From Erwinia sp. E_sp_B01_1 (GTDB lineage: Bacteria; Pseudomonadota; Gammaproteobacteria; Enterobacterales; Enterobacteriaceae), in assembly GCF_036865545.1 (NCBI RefSeq), contig NZ_CP142208.1, positions 1,178,001 to 1,242,000 of the forward strand: a stretch of DNA of 64,000 bases, read 5' to 3'. The position numbers were made by a program, and so were the translations under genes. This document shows, one piece after another, positions 10,858 to 20,073 of the stretch (positions are counted from its first letter, which is position 1; each line of letters starts with the position of its first letter). The notes under the pieces are model-generated. The model was not told where the DNA came from. It was given only the letters and a program-made list of their open reading frames with translations, and ran no database searches.

Positions 10858-11289
10858 TTAAGCCTGACACTGCCTGCGCTGGATCACCTTCTCGCGGAGA
10901 GTATCGTATATCCAGTTATAGGCCACCGTATAGGGCAGGAAGAACAGGAAGAAAGCGACTTCCAGTAAAAATGCCTGCCAGAGGCCGGTGCCCAGCATCC
11001 AGGCCGCAATCGGCAGGCCTATCAGGATAAATCCGCCCTCAAAACCCAGCGCATGAAGGATGCGCAGCGGTAACCCGCGTTTCACAGTGGGCGGGACCAG
11101 TCGATCAAAACCGGCGTTATAAAGGATATTCCAGCCCATCGCCACGGTGGAGAGCATCACGGCTAATGCACCCATCTGAAACAGTGGCTTCTCCATAATC
11201 CAGGCGGCGAGAGGGGAAACCAGCAGGATTGCCAGCACCTCAAATCCTGCGGCATGTAAAAAACGTTCTTTCAGTGTTCTGGTACGCAT
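10858..11289 (-). CDS. PACE-family efflux transporter (BTP domains)
   Basis: A 143-residue inner-membrane protein with four hydrophobic helices arranged as two tandem bacterial-transmembrane-pair repeats; compare RFLHAAGFE near residue 10 with RILHALGFE near 76. This is the architecture of the AceI/PACE proton-coupled efflux family, which exports chlorhexidine and diamines. AAGGAG lies before the ATG. It is divergent from a LysR gene 85 bp away, the usual layout for PACE genes and their regulators. Confidence 0.85.
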   Translation of the reverse strand: MRTRTLKERFLHAAGFEVLAILLVSPLAAWIMEKPLFQMGALAVMLSTVAMGWNILYNAGFDRLVPPTVKRGLPLRILHALGFEGGFILIGLPIAAWMLGTGLWQAFLLEVAFFLFFLPYTVAYNWIYDTLREKVIQRRQCQA

Positions 11290-11374
11290 ACAGGCTCCTT
11301 AATGATTGCGCACTATTTTCTCCGCTTTCTTTGCTAAGATAAAATGATTATCCATCTATAAAAGCGATACTTCA

Positions 11375-12244
11375 TTGCGCTACTCGCCAGAATCCTTGCA
11401 GGCATTTGTGCAGACCGTAGAGAGTGGTTCTTTCTCAGCGGCAGCGCGGGCTTTGCGTAAAAGTCAGTCCACCATCAGTACCGCCGTGGCCAATCTTGAA
11501 ACCGATCTGGGTTTTCAGCTGTTCAGCCGGGATGCCCGCACACCGGTACTTACGGAAAATGGGCGTCGGGCGCTGGCTCAGGTGCGGGAAATTTTGCAGG
11601 CCAGTTCACAACTGGATGAACTGGCCGTGCGGCTGGCTGGCGCGACGGAACCCTGCCTGAGCCTGGCGATTTCCGATTTCTGGCAGGCGGACTATCATGA
11701 GTCGCTGCTTAAACGTCTGGATGCGCGTTACCCGGAAATTGAATTTGAGTGCATGATTGCCGAAGATGCCGACGTCATCGACCTTTTGCAGGCGGGAAGG
11801 GCACATATCGGGGTGATCCGCGTACAAAGAGACTATCCGGAGGAGATCGCCACCGCACGCCTGCAGGTTGAAGCGCAGATGGCGATCTACATTCATCAGG
11901 ATCATCCGCTGGCGCAGCAATCGACGGTAAGTGAAGCGGAACTGAAACACGTCCGTCAGCTTTGCCTGAATACCTGGACCGATAACGATCGCTATCAGGC
12001 GGGAAAAGGGATCTGGTCAGCGCCCTCTTATCTGCTGTTACTTGAGATGGCGGAGCAGGGATTTGGCTGGACAATTTTGCCACACTGGCTGGTGGAGCAA
12101 TTTGGTCATCAGGTATTACGTCAGCTGCCGGTGAGCGGCTGGCCGCAAAAAATCTCTGTGGATGTGGCCTGGTCCCGCCGCTCGCCACCCGGGCCGGCAG
12201 GCCGCTGGATGATCGACCAGCTGCTGGCGCAGACAGCCGGTTAA
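11375..12244 (+). CDS. LysR-family regulator, likely of the PACE gene
   Basis: A 289-residue LysR-type regulator: N-terminal winged helix (ESGSFSAAARALRKSQSTIS, residues about 17-36) and a C-terminal substrate-binding-like domain. The best start is TTG at 11375; no ATG fits the conserved N-terminus. It is divergently transcribed from the PACE transporter, so the 85-bp intergenic region probably holds both promoters and its operator. The inducer is unknown. Confidence 0.85.
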   Translation: MRYSPESLQAFVQTVESGSFSAAARALRKSQSTISTAVANLETDLGFQLFSRDARTPVLTENGRRALAQVREILQASSQLDELAVRLAGATEPCLSLAISDFWQADYHESLLKRLDARYPEIEFECMIAEDADVIDLLQAGRAHIGVIRVQRDYPEEIATARLQVEAQMAIYIHQDHPLAQQSTVSEAELKHVRQLCLNTWTDNDRYQAGKGIWSAPSYLLLLEMAEQGFGWTILPHWLVEQFGHQVLRQLPVSGWPQKISVDVAWSRRSPPGPAGRWMIDQLLAQTAG

Positions 12245-12322
12245 GAGCTGCCTGAAGACCCGCGATGCATTCAGGCCACGATCGCAGTTCTGAGTCTTGA
12301 TCGTGAAGTCACCGGAGTGCTG

Positions 12323-12802
12323 TTACTCCCGCCGGGCGATATCCGCAAACCGGGCGTTTAGCAACTGGGCCAAATCCTGAGGAGAAAGCTCTATTTCCAG
12401 CCCACGCTTACCGCCCGAGACAAAAATGGTCGGAAACTGCTGTGCCAGACTGTCCACCACGGTAGGCAGACGCTTCTTTTGCCCCAGTGGACTGATCCCG
12501 CCAAGCAGATAACCGGTGGTACGCTGAGCAATCTGCGGATCGGCCATCTCCACTTTTTTGGCACCCAGCGCCTTCGCCACGTTCTTGAGATCCAGCTGGC
12601 TTGCCACGGGCGTGACGGCAACAGCCAGCGACTTTTCGTCACCGTTTAGCGCCACCAGCAAGGTTTTATAAACCTTCTCCGCATCCTGATTTAGCTTACG
12701 TACGGCCTCGTCACCAAAATGGGTATCATTGCTGTCATGCTCATAGGCGTGCAGTTGAAAGCTGACCTTCTGTTTTTCCAGTAGTTTTACGGCTGGGGTC
12801 AT
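12323..12802 (-). CDS. ybaK: Cys-tRNA(Pro)/Cys-tRNA(Cys) deacylase
   Basis: YbaK edits mischarged Cys-tRNA(Pro) in trans. The 159-residue length equals E. coli YbaK. The conserved Lys of the editing site lies in the segment [13 protein letters not shown], and the glycine-rich [13 protein letters not shown] is near the C-terminus. Confidence 0.95.
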   Translation of the reverse strand: MTPAVKLLEKQKVSFQLHAYEHDSNDTHFGDEAVRKLNQDAEKVYKTLLVALNGDEKSLAVAVTPVASQLDLKNVAKALGAKKVEMADPQIAQRTTGYLLGGISPLGQKKRLPTVVDSLAQQFPTIFVSGGKRGLEIELSPQDLAQLLNARFADIARRE

Positions 12803-12888
12803 TATTCTCTCCAGAGACTACAATCCGGTGGACCGTTTTATGTTCGAAAATAGTGGCTAAATTCCAGGCTTTAGGCGACAATCTGCTC

Positions 12889-12975
12889 CCCGCAAGCAAC
12901 CTGATTGCTGCCGGATAACTAAAATCATAAAAAATACTACTTTGACGGGCCGATAGAGATATTGGCCTTTTTTTT
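12889..12975 (+). ncRNA. chiX: ChiX small regulatory RNA
   Basis: The 3' part, around 12938-12972, keeps the E. coli ChiX seed CTTTGACGGGCC, followed by the terminator hairpin GGCCGATA-gaga-TATTGGCC and eight T. A 5' hairpin AGCAA-cctga-TTGCT matches the position of the 5' stem in ChiX. Synteny is right (between ybaK and ybaP). In E. coli ChiX represses the chitoporin gene chiP through Hfq-dependent pairing. The 5' end is estimated from a GACAAT box at 12877-12882. The last 39 bases overlap the 3' end of ybaP on the opposite strand. Confidence 0.85.
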
Positions 12976-13773
12976 ATCTTTTTTCAGCAAGTCGGGCAGG
13001 TTGCCTTCGCCATACAGATGCAATGCTCCAACGGCCACCACGTAACGGCCTTTTGGCAGCGCCTGCAATGTGTGTGACCAGCGCTGATTTCTCTGAAGCA
13101 TCAGCACATCATTTAAAGCGCTGTTAAAAGTGCTGGGCAGAGCGGTTTGCTTCTCTCCGGGCGGGCTTTCCAGCCACCAGCCAATCATAGTCTGCAACAG
13201 TCTGGCATTGGTGTGCCAGTGGATCAGCGTGTCCTGTAACAGCGTCAGGCCGTTATCCGGCAGCGCTTTTAACAGGGCCAGCTGGGTTTCCGGGCCTTCC
13301 AGCTCTATCACGGGTTTCTGCAGCGCCCTGGCCGCCTTAAGCAACTGAAAGTCGATGCCATAGTCTGCCCGCAGCCCCAGACGCTGAGCCTGCTGAGCCT
13401 GAAGCATCAGCGCAACCTGCCAGGCGGGGAGCGTATCTATGGCTTCCGGGCTGATGGCCACTTCCTCGCAGAGACGAGTAAGCTGAGTCATCTCCTCTGG
13501 CGTCAGACGTTCGGCCAATGGCAGACAGAGTTCACTTTCGCTGAACGGTGAGGTGTTGACGGTGATATCCGCCTCAACAATCAGCGCATCAGCCTTCTCA
13601 AGCTGGGCCTGAAGGGGGGCGGGCAGCGGCATCATCGTCGGCGTACCCATATGAATACTGCCTACCAGGTGCAGCTGACTTTGTCCCGCCGTCACATCCT
13701 GTGCCGGATAGGCGTAGCGTACTGGCATCACTTTCCGCCAAAGTGCTGCCACCCCCTGCATTAGTTTTCCCAT
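12937..13773 (-). CDS. ybaP: TraB/GumN-family protein YbaP
   Basis: A 278-residue TraB/GumN-domain protein (E. coli YbaP is 264). The two conserved GxxH-type motifs are visible: HLVGSIHMG near residue 40 and VAVGALHLYGEGN near 255. These are thought to form a metalloprotease-like centre, but its function is unproven. The 3' end is antisense to ChiX, so its last codons are constrained by the small RNA terminator. Confidence 0.92.
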   Translation of the reverse strand: MGKLMQGVAALWRKVMPVRYAYPAQDVTAGQSQLHLVGSIHMGTPTMMPLPAPLQAQLEKADALIVEADITVNTSPFSESELCLPLAERLTPEEMTQLTRLCEEVAISPEAIDTLPAWQVALMLQAQQAQRLGLRADYGIDFQLLKAARALQKPVIELEGPETQLALLKALPDNGLTLLQDTLIHWHTNARLLQTMIGWWLESPPGEKQTALPSTFNSALNDVLMLQRNQRWSHTLQALPKGRYVVAVGALHLYGEGNLPDLLKKDKKKANISIGPSK

Positions 13774-13855
13774 ACTTTCCGCCTTATCAGTTTGAAACCA
13801 TGCTAACGGTTTAACTGCCTGAGTAACAGGGTGAAAAGGCGCATTCTGCCTTGCA

Positions 13856-16366
13856 TCACTCCGCAGGTGGCTGGTAGCGGATCAGACGATTGGCATTACT
13901 GACTACGGTGATTGAGGATAATGCCATGGCAGCCCCGGCCACAACCGGACTGAGTAGCGTCCCCGTCAGTGGATAAAGAACACCCGCCGCGATGGGGATC
14001 CCAATAACGTTGTAAACAAAGGCTCCCAGCAGGTTCTGCTTCATATTGCGCAGCGTGGCTTTGGCGATTGCCAGGGCATCCACCACGGCATTCAGGTCGT
14101 GGCGCATCAGCGTAATGCCGGCGGTTTCAATCGCCACATCGCTGCCGGAGCCCATCGCAATGCCCACATCCGCCTGGGCCAGCGCAGGCGCATCGTTGAT
14201 TCCGTCACCCACCATCGCCACGATGTTCCCCTGCTGTTGCAGTTCACGGATGGCAGTGGCTTTTCCTTCCGGCAGCACGCCAGCAATAACCTGATCCAGA
14301 CCCGCTTCCTGAGCGATGGCCCTGGCGGTGATCTCATTATCTCCGGTCAGCATCACCAGCTGGTAGCCCTGGTTACGCAGGCGTTTCAGCGCTGAGACAC
14401 TTTCGGCTCTTAATGGATCGCGAAGAGAAAACAGGGCGACAATTTTCCCTTCTGCCGCCAGTAACACGGGCGTGATGCCTTTTGCAGCCTGCCGGGTTAT
14501 CTGTTCGCTGAGGTTTTCCGTAGCGATATTCTGCTGTGCCATCAGGGCGCTGTTACCCAGCCACAGTTCGCTACCCCCGACTTTACCGCTCACCCCCAGC
14601 CCCGACAGGGTACGGAATTGCTCACAGTCAGGCAGCTGCTGCTCACCGGCTTTTTCGAGTAAGGCGCGGGCCAGCGGATGTGAAGAACCCTGCTCCAGCG
14701 CCGCCGCCCAGGTCAGAACCTGATGCTCATCTGCCCCATTGCAGAGAGTGATATCCACCACGCGCGGGGTACCTTCGGTCAGGGTACCGGTTTTATCAAA
14801 CACCAGGGTGGTGAGGGTGCTGGCACGCTGCAGTGCGTCCGCATCCCGCACCAGCACGCCAGCTTCTGCTGCACGGCCCACGCCTGAGATGATCGACATC
14901 GGCGTAGCCAGACCCAGTGCACAGGGACAGGCGATAATCAGCACCGTAGTGGCAATGACCAGCATATACACTCCGTGCGGAGCAGGGCCGAAGAAGTACC
15001 AGACAGCGGCACTCAGCAGGGCTACAGCGACCACGGCGGGCACAAAGACGGCTGAAATTCTGTCGGCCAGCTTGCCGATTTCCGGCTTGCTGCTCTGCGC
15101 CTGACGAACGCTGGAAATAATGCGGGAAAGGGTGGTGTTTTTCCCCACGGCGCCGGCAGTAAATAGCACGCTACCATCCTGAAGTACCGTACCGGCGTGG
15201 ATCTCGTCACCCACCGTTTTCTGTTGTGGCATGGCTTCACCGGTCAGCATTGCTTCATCCAGCCAGGCTTCACCCTGAGTGAGTCTGCCATCCACCGGCA
15301 CCCGATCGCCGGTGGTCAGACGCAGGGTCATACCGGGATGAACCTCACTCAGCGGCAGGACTTTCTCGCCCCCGTCTGTCACTACCCTGGCGGAGGGAGG
15401 AGTGAGATCCAGCAGTTTTTCCAGCGCTTTCGAGGAGCGCTGACGGGCACGCTGCTCCAGCATATGGCCCAGGTTGATCAGGCCGATAATCATCGCACTG
15501 GCTTCGTAATAAAGATGACGGGCCTCATGAGGGAAAGCCTCCGGCCAGAGAGTGACCGCCATCGAATAGAGCCAGGCGGCAGCCGTTCCCAGCGCCACCA
15601 GCGTATCCATGGTAGCCGTGCCTTTCATCAGGCTGCGTCCGGCACTGCGGTAGAAGTGGCCGCCAGCAACAATCATGACCAGCAAAGTCACCAGGCCGAC
15701 GATCAGCCAGCCCGGCCGGTTGTTGTCGGTCAGCATCATATTGTCGCCAACCATGCCCCACAGCATCAGCGGGATCCCGAGCGTCAGGGCAAGAATTGCC
15801 TGCCAGCGAAAACGCCGCACGGCCTCACGAGCCGTTTGCTGCTGCTTTTCGCGGCGTTCGCCTTCATCTTCAATAATTTCCGCACCATATCCAGCTTGTT
15901 TCACGGCGGCGATCAGGGCATCGGGAGCGGCATCGCCCATCACCAAAGCGCTACGCTCTGCCAGATTGACGCGAGCCTGGCTGACACCACCCACTTTCTG
16001 CAATGCCGTCTGCACGCGGCTGACGCAGCTTGCGCAGCTCATGCCGTCAATCAGCAGGTGGAAGCTTTCCGCCTGCTGCGCCGGAAGCTGATGAGTTTCC
16101 GCTGTCAGCGCTTCCGGCTGGGATTCTGATTCTGTCAGCGGTTCAGCCTTTGGGTGTGCGTTATCCTCTGCCAGCGTGGCGTGATAACCAGCCTGTTCCA
16201 CGGCGGCAATCAGTTCACTGGCTTCAGCGCTTCCGCTGACGGTGGCTTCAGTAAGGGAGACTTCTGCCTGTTCGACATCGGCACGCTGTTCCAGCGTCTC
16301 TCTGACTCTTTTTACGCAGTGTCCGCAGGACAGGCCGTCCAGCGTTAATCTTGTTGTCTGGGTCAT
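13856..16366 (-). CDS. copA: Cu(+)-exporting P-type ATPase
   Basis: CopA pumps Cu+ from cytoplasm to periplasm. Two N-terminal metal-binding domains carry GLSCGHC and GMSCASC. Later come the membrane CPC motif in IIACPCALG, the phosphorylated Asp in DKTGTLTEG, the HPLARAL nucleotide motif and GDGINDAPA. The start at 16366 (836 residues; E. coli 834) has AAGGAG eight bases upstream; an upstream in-frame GTG is not needed. Expression from a CueR promoter is directly visible. The E. coli neighbours ybaS/ybaT are missing. Confidence 0.97.
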   Translation of the reverse strand: MTQTTRLTLDGLSCGHCVKRVRETLEQRADVEQAEVSLTEATVSGSAEASELIAAVEQAGYHATLAEDNAHPKAEPLTESESQPEALTAETHQLPAQQAESFHLLIDGMSCASCVSRVQTALQKVGGVSQARVNLAERSALVMGDAAPDALIAAVKQAGYGAEIIEDEGERREKQQQTAREAVRRFRWQAILALTLGIPLMLWGMVGDNMMLTDNNRPGWLIVGLVTLLVMIVAGGHFYRSAGRSLMKGTATMDTLVALGTAAAWLYSMAVTLWPEAFPHEARHLYYEASAMIIGLINLGHMLEQRARQRSSKALEKLLDLTPPSARVVTDGGEKVLPLSEVHPGMTLRLTTGDRVPVDGRLTQGEAWLDEAMLTGEAMPQQKTVGDEIHAGTVLQDGSVLFTAGAVGKNTTLSRIISSVRQAQSSKPEIGKLADRISAVFVPAVVAVALLSAAVWYFFGPAPHGVYMLVIATTVLIIACPCALGLATPMSIISGVGRAAEAGVLVRDADALQRASTLTTLVFDKTGTLTEGTPRVVDITLCNGADEHQVLTWAAALEQGSSHPLARALLEKAGEQQLPDCEQFRTLSGLGVSGKVGGSELWLGNSALMAQQNIATENLSEQITRQAAKGITPVLLAAEGKIVALFSLRDPLRAESVSALKRLRNQGYQLVMLTGDNEITARAIAQEAGLDQVIAGVLPEGKATAIRELQQQGNIVAMVGDGINDAPALAQADVGIAMGSGSDVAIETAGITLMRHDLNAVVDALAIAKATLRNMKQNLLGAFVYNVIGIPIAAGVLYPLTGTLLSPVVAGAAMALSSITVVSNANRLIRYQPPAE

Positions 16367-16421
16367 GCTTTTCACTCCTTATTACCCGTTTCACCCGGAA
16401 GGGGTTTAACAGTAGTAGTAA

Positions 16422-16452
16422 AGGTTAAACCTTCCATCAAGGGGAAGGTCAA
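16422..16452 (-). promoter_or_regulatory. copA promoter with CueR operator
   Basis: On the minus strand TTGACC and TAACCT are separated by 19 bp, the long spacer typical of MerR-family promoters. The spacer holds the dyad CCTTCC...GGAAGG, which matches the E. coli copA operator almost base for base. CueR bound to Cu+ or Ag+ would activate here. Confidence 0.92.
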
Positions 16453-16570
16453 GGAATGATTCTCATGCCTGTTCCGTAACCTTTTATCGCCTGCTGTGAC
16501 TGAGTGCCCGTCACCTTAAATTCTACCTTTGTCTGGAGAAGGAGCCGGATATCGACCTGCCCCTGTGGAT

Positions 16571-16732
16571 TTAAGCGGCCAGGCTGGCATTTATAAGATT
16601 GATTTCTTCGATCCGGCGTTGGTTCATGTTGAGAAGGCTGTAGTCAAAAGATTCGATATTCTTTAATTTATGATCGTATGCCTGCTTAAGTGCTGATTCT
16701 GATTTTACCGTTAAAATAAACTGATTATACAT
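16571..16732 (-). CDS. Putative 53-residue protein between copA and cueR
   Basis: An uninterrupted ATG-to-TAA frame of 53 codons fills most of the copA-cueR gap. GGAGAG lies seven bases before the ATG. The protein is soluble-looking, Asn/Lys/Glu-rich and lacks Cys, so it is not an obvious copper chaperone. I do not recognise it. A CueR-like box (16739-16762) lies directly upstream in the same orientation as at copA. However, the box overlaps the Shine-Dalgarno sequence, so the transcript start for this ORF is unclear. It may be a real copper-linked small protein or a chance ORF. Confidence 0.4.
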   Translation of the reverse strand: MYNQFILTVKSESALKQAYDHKLKNIESFDYSLLNMNQRRIEEINLINASLAA

Positions 16733-16762
16733 ACATCAACTCTCCATCACGGGGAAGGTCAG
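16704..16762 (+). promoter_or_regulatory. Probable cueR promoter followed by a second CueR-like box
   Basis: On the plus strand TTTACC (16704-16709) and TATACA (16726-16731) are 16 bp apart and could drive cueR. Just downstream, 16739-16762 read on the minus strand gives CTGACCTTCCCC.TGATGGAGAG, nearly the copA operator. It could allow CueR autoregulation, or drive the small minus-strand ORF. Confidence 0.5.
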
Positions 16763-16771
16763 GAAGCAGAG

Positions 16772-17185
16772 ATGAATATCAGCGATGTGGCTAAAAAAAC
16801 CGGGCTGACCAGTAAAGCCATCCGGTTTTATGAAGAGAAAGGGCTGGTCACTGCGCCGTTACGCAGTGAGAACGGCTACCGCAGTTACACAGCCCGGCAT
16901 ATCGAAGAGCTGACGCTGCTGCGCCAATCCCGGCAGGTGGGGTTTACGCTGGAAGAGTGCCGCGAAATGGTGATGCTGTTTAACAATCCGCAGCGCCACA
17001 GCGCCGATGTTAAAGCCAGGACGCTGGATAAGGTGGCGGAAATAGAGTCGCACATCAGGGAACTGAATCAGATGCGCGATCGTCTTCTGGCACTGGCGGC
17101 AAGTTGCCCTGGCGATAACGGCGCTGACTGCCCGATCATCAACGATCTGGCTGGCTGTTGTCACACGACTAAATCCTCTGAGTAG
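16772..17185 (+). CDS. cueR: MerR-family copper-responsive regulator CueR
   Basis: A 137-residue MerR-type activator. The N-terminal winged helix contains [11 protein letters not shown] and ENGYRSY. A dimerisation helix follows. The Cu+/Ag+-binding loop near residues 112-120 has two Cys separated by seven residues (CPGDNGADC), the CueR signature, and a CCH tail follows. It regulates copA, and cueO elsewhere in enterobacteria. It is divergent from copA. Confidence 0.95.
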   Translation: MNISDVAKKTGLTSKAIRFYEEKGLVTAPLRSENGYRSYTARHIEELTLLRQSRQVGFTLEECREMVMLFNNPQRHSADVKARTLDKVAEIESHIRELNQMRDRLLALAASCPGDNGADCPIINDLAGCCHTTKSSE

Positions 17186-17272
17186 GAGAGCAATCCTTTT
17201 CCGGTGTTCTGGCAGGAGGCACGTATCATGCCGGGAAACAGCGCCCAATAATGCGGGAAAATAATGGCGGAT

Positions 17273-18274
17273 TTAACTCAGCCGCAGCAGATAAGGCGGC
17301 AGTTCGGGCACCGGTAACACTGAAAGCACCTTGAGTTTTTGCAGCGTGCGGATCCGCGAACGCTCCAGATGTTCCCGCAGCGCCATTGCAGCCAGATCCC
17401 AGTTTCCTTCCAGCAATCTCTCGTAGACCAGCCGGTGCTCACTGACGATCGCGTCGTCTATTGGGATCGCCAGCATCTCATAAAAAATGCGCATGACGAT
17501 AAAGGGTGACTGGTTCTGTCGCAGGATCTCCATCATCGTCCGGTTGCCTGCAGGCTCCAGACAGTAGAGGTGAAGATCGTCTTCAATCTGCTCCAGTTCA
17601 GCCGGACCGATCCGTTTGCCACTCGCCTGATCCAGACGCTGAAGATTCGCCAGAATCTGTTGCCGCGGCAGATGAGGTGCGGCTTTACGTAAGGCCGTGG
17701 CCTCCAGGCTGGCCCGGATTTCATAGCGATCGCCGATCTCTCTGGCCGTCAGCGGGCCAGCCAGCCAGTGGGAATAGGGCTCTTTTTCGACCAGACCTTT
17801 GTCCCGCAGGCGCATCAGACTTTCGCGGATGCTGTTACGACTGACGTTACAGAACTCCGCGGCCTGGGCTTCATTCAGCTGATAATGACCAAATACCATG
17901 CAGGTTGAGAGGGCCTGTTGCAGACTGTGCAGCACCTTTTCGCCGGTGCTACGGGTATCCACCAGCTCACGCTCCTGATCCAACCCCAGCAGGCTGCGGC
18001 TCAGGGCAATCCGATGGGGCTCAACCTCTTCATTTGGCCCGGCCACAATAAAACCGCGCCCTTCAAAACGGGTGATCAGCCCCCGATCGTGCAGCAGGCT
18101 TAACGCTTTACGAACCGGCACGCGACTGGTGCCAAAAAGCTGTGCCAGTGGGCCTTCCAGCAATACCAGCCCATGCGGTACTTTGCGGGCAATGATGGCA
18201 TCTTCCAGCACCTCGCGGATCGTTTCGTAGCGTGCCGGGGCTTTTGCCTCAACCTTTGTGCTGTCAGTGACCAT
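17273..18274 (-). CDS. GntR-family regulator with two winged-helix domains
   Basis: This 333-residue regulator has two GntR-type DNA-binding domains: one at about residues 15-75 (RVPVRKALSLLHDRGLITRF) and another at about 105-175 (RNSIRESLMRLRDKGLVEKE). An FCD-like helical effector domain fills the C-terminus. The ATG at 18274 fits the domain start; the open frame continues upstream but without family similarity. It faces a solute-binding protein gene across 157 bp, so it most likely controls that gene. The ligand is unknown. Confidence 0.75.
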   Translation of the reverse strand: MVTDSTKVEAKAPARYETIREVLEDAIIARKVPHGLVLLEGPLAQLFGTSRVPVRKALSLLHDRGLITRFEGRGFIVAGPNEEVEPHRIALSRSLLGLDQERELVDTRSTGEKVLHSLQQALSTCMVFGHYQLNEAQAAEFCNVSRNSIRESLMRLRDKGLVEKEPYSHWLAGPLTAREIGDRYEIRASLEATALRKAAPHLPRQQILANLQRLDQASGKRIGPAELEQIEDDLHLYCLEPAGNRTMMEILRQNQSPFIVMRIFYEMLAIPIDDAIVSEHRLVYERLLEGNWDLAAMALREHLERSRIRTLQKLKVLSVLPVPELPPYLLRLS

Positions 18275-18431
18275 CCTTCTATCCCACTTTCCCGCCGAAG
18301 AAGTGTCTATTATGTCACATTGCCCGGATGATAAAATTAACCAGGCTGGCTTTGCCGTCCACCTGTTGATGCTATTACACTGCCGTATCCGCTCGATACT
18401 GCGAACAGAAAGCCGTTTATAGGGATTAAAA

Positions 18432-19637
18432 ATGAATCTTCTGATGAACTCCGCAGCCGTGGCGACAAACCAGATTACCCTGCGGGTGCTGGGCACCTCC
18501 GTGACCCTGCTGGAGCAGCTTCGCCTGCGGGCAGAGCAGGATCTGGGGATAAAAATAGAGTATCTGTTACGCAGTGTGGGAGACGCTCAGCGCATTGCGG
18601 TGATGCAGCCTGAAAGCTACGATCTCTACGACCAGTGGTTCCACAATATTGATTTTGTCTGGCCTGCAAGGGCTATCCAGCCGCTGGACATTGTCAGACT
18701 GCGCTACTGGGATGAGATCAACGCCCTGCCAAAACAGGGTACGCTGATCCCCGGAGGGAAACTGGGTGACGGTAGCGTGCCGGTCAACCGTCTCTATGTG
18801 CAGCATGATGGCAGTCTTGGGGGCCAGCCTACCGGTCAGATCAGCATGCTGCCGCTGACGCACAATGCGGACAGCTTTGCTTACCATCCAGACCGGTTAC
18901 CAGCGGCATTAAAAGGGCAAGCTGAAAGCTGGGGCTGGTTGCTGCATCCGGCGTTTTCGGGGCAGGCCGCTCTGCAGGATGATGCGGCAATAGGCGCGCT
19001 GGATGCGGTGCTGGCTGTGCAGGGAGCAGGTCTGGGCGAGTTTGCCAATCCGGGCAATTTAACCCTTGAAGAGATCGACAATTTAACGACAGTGCTGGCA
19101 CGCTTACGCCGTCAGGGGCACTTTGCGGCTTTCTGGTCGACGCAGGATGAAGCCTGCGAGCTGATTGAAAATCAACAGGTCGGGGTGCAGAGTTTGTGGG
19201 CGCCTGCCTATTTCCGTCATCATTTCCGCCAGAGAGGTTATAAGATGGCAACCCCGCTGGAAGGCTACCGCGCCTGGTACGGCGGCCTGTCACTCTCCCG
19301 ATGCGCCACCGGAAAAATCAAAGATGCTGCTTATGCCTATCTCAACTGGTGGCAGTCGGGCTGGGCTGGTGCAATTATGGCCCGTCAGGGTTATTACATC
19401 TCCAATCCTGAGCGTACGCGTGCGCATCTTTACCCGGCAGAGTGGGATTTCTGGTACGGCGGTAAAGCCGCCAGTGAAATTTTGCCTGATGCGGCAGGAA
19501 ATCCGTTGATCGCCAAAGGTGAGGTCCGCGATGGCGGCAGTTACGAACAACGGATGAGTCATATTGGTGTCTGGAACTCGGTGATGGATGAGCATAACTA
19601 CCTGGTCAGACGCTGGCAGGACGCCCTGCGCGCCTGA
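18432..19637 (+). CDS. Solute-binding protein-like protein without signal peptide
   Basis: A 401-residue protein resembling extracellular solute-binding proteins of the polyamine/iron class (PotD/PotF-like), with segments such as SYDLYDQWFHN and the C-terminal YLVRRWQDAL. AGGGA lies six bases before the ATG at 18432, which supports that start. Yet the N-terminus (MNLLMNSAAVATNQITLRV) lacks a Sec or Tat signal, and no permease or ATPase gene is adjacent. It may be a cytosolic sensor, or its signal may have been lost. The last 32 bp overlap ybbJ convergently. Confidence 0.7.
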   Translation: MNLLMNSAAVATNQITLRVLGTSVTLLEQLRLRAEQDLGIKIEYLLRSVGDAQRIAVMQPESYDLYDQWFHNIDFVWPARAIQPLDIVRLRYWDEINALPKQGTLIPGGKLGDGSVPVNRLYVQHDGSLGGQPTGQISMLPLTHNADSFAYHPDRLPAALKGQAESWGWLLHPAFSGQAALQDDAAIGALDAVLAVQGAGLGEFANPGNLTLEEIDNLTTVLARLRRQGHFAAFWSTQDEACELIENQQVGVQSLWAPAYFRHHFRQRGYKMATPLEGYRAWYGGLSLSRCATGKIKDAAYAYLNWWQSGWAGAIMARQGYYISNPERTRAHLYPAEWDFWYGGKAASEILPDAAGNPLIAKGEVRDGGSYEQRMSHIGVWNSVMDEHNYLVRRWQDALRA

Positions 19638-20073
19638 TGACTTTCAGCGTTACCCCTTCCACGGCTACCACCGTGACCGGGGTGCCTGCCGGAAAATCTT
19701 CGGCGGCCTGTACGCGCCAGCCGCTGTCACCAATTCGCACATGGCCGAAACCATCGACCAGGGGTTCATCCAGCGTCAGTTCCCGTCCAATCAGCTGGAT
19801 ACCTCGCTGATTGAGCGAAGAGGTGGGTTGCGTACGCTCCCGTGCTTTCAGCCAGCGATACCATCCCAGGGCGGAAAGCACGGTCAGCAGCGCAAAGCTG
19901 ATCCCCTGCCACTCCCAGGGTAACGGCACCAGCCACACCAGCAGACTGACCAGCAAAGCTGCGATGCCGCTCCACAGCAGATAGCCGCTGGCGCCAAGCA
20001 TTTCGGCAGCCAGCAGAATACCGCCCAGCGAGAGCCAGAGCCACCAGGGTTTGAAGATCAGTTCGGCTAACAT
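19606..20073 (-). CDS. ybbJ: NfeD-family membrane protein YbbJ
   Basis: A 155-residue NfeD-like protein: two or three N-terminal hydrophobic helices (residues 10-65) and a C-terminal OB-fold domain (GIQLIGRELTLDEPL onward). NfeD proteins pair with SPFH/stomatin proteins. Its start shares one base with the qmcA stop, so the two are coupled. Confidence 0.93.
   Translation of the reverse strand: MLAELIFKPWWLWLSLGGILLAAEMLGASGYLLWSGIAALLVSLLVWLVPLPWEWQGISFALLTVLSALGWYRWLKARERTQPTSSLNQRGIQLIGRELTLDEPLVDGFGHVRIGDSGWRVQAAEDFPAGTPVTVVAVEGVTLKVIRRAGRPASV

Noticed and set aside
15197..16129. A 310-codon plus-strand frame opposite copA
   Set aside because: It lies wholly inside the unmistakable CopA coding region, is His/Gln-rich as shadow frames of GC-rich genes often are, and has no recognisable domain.
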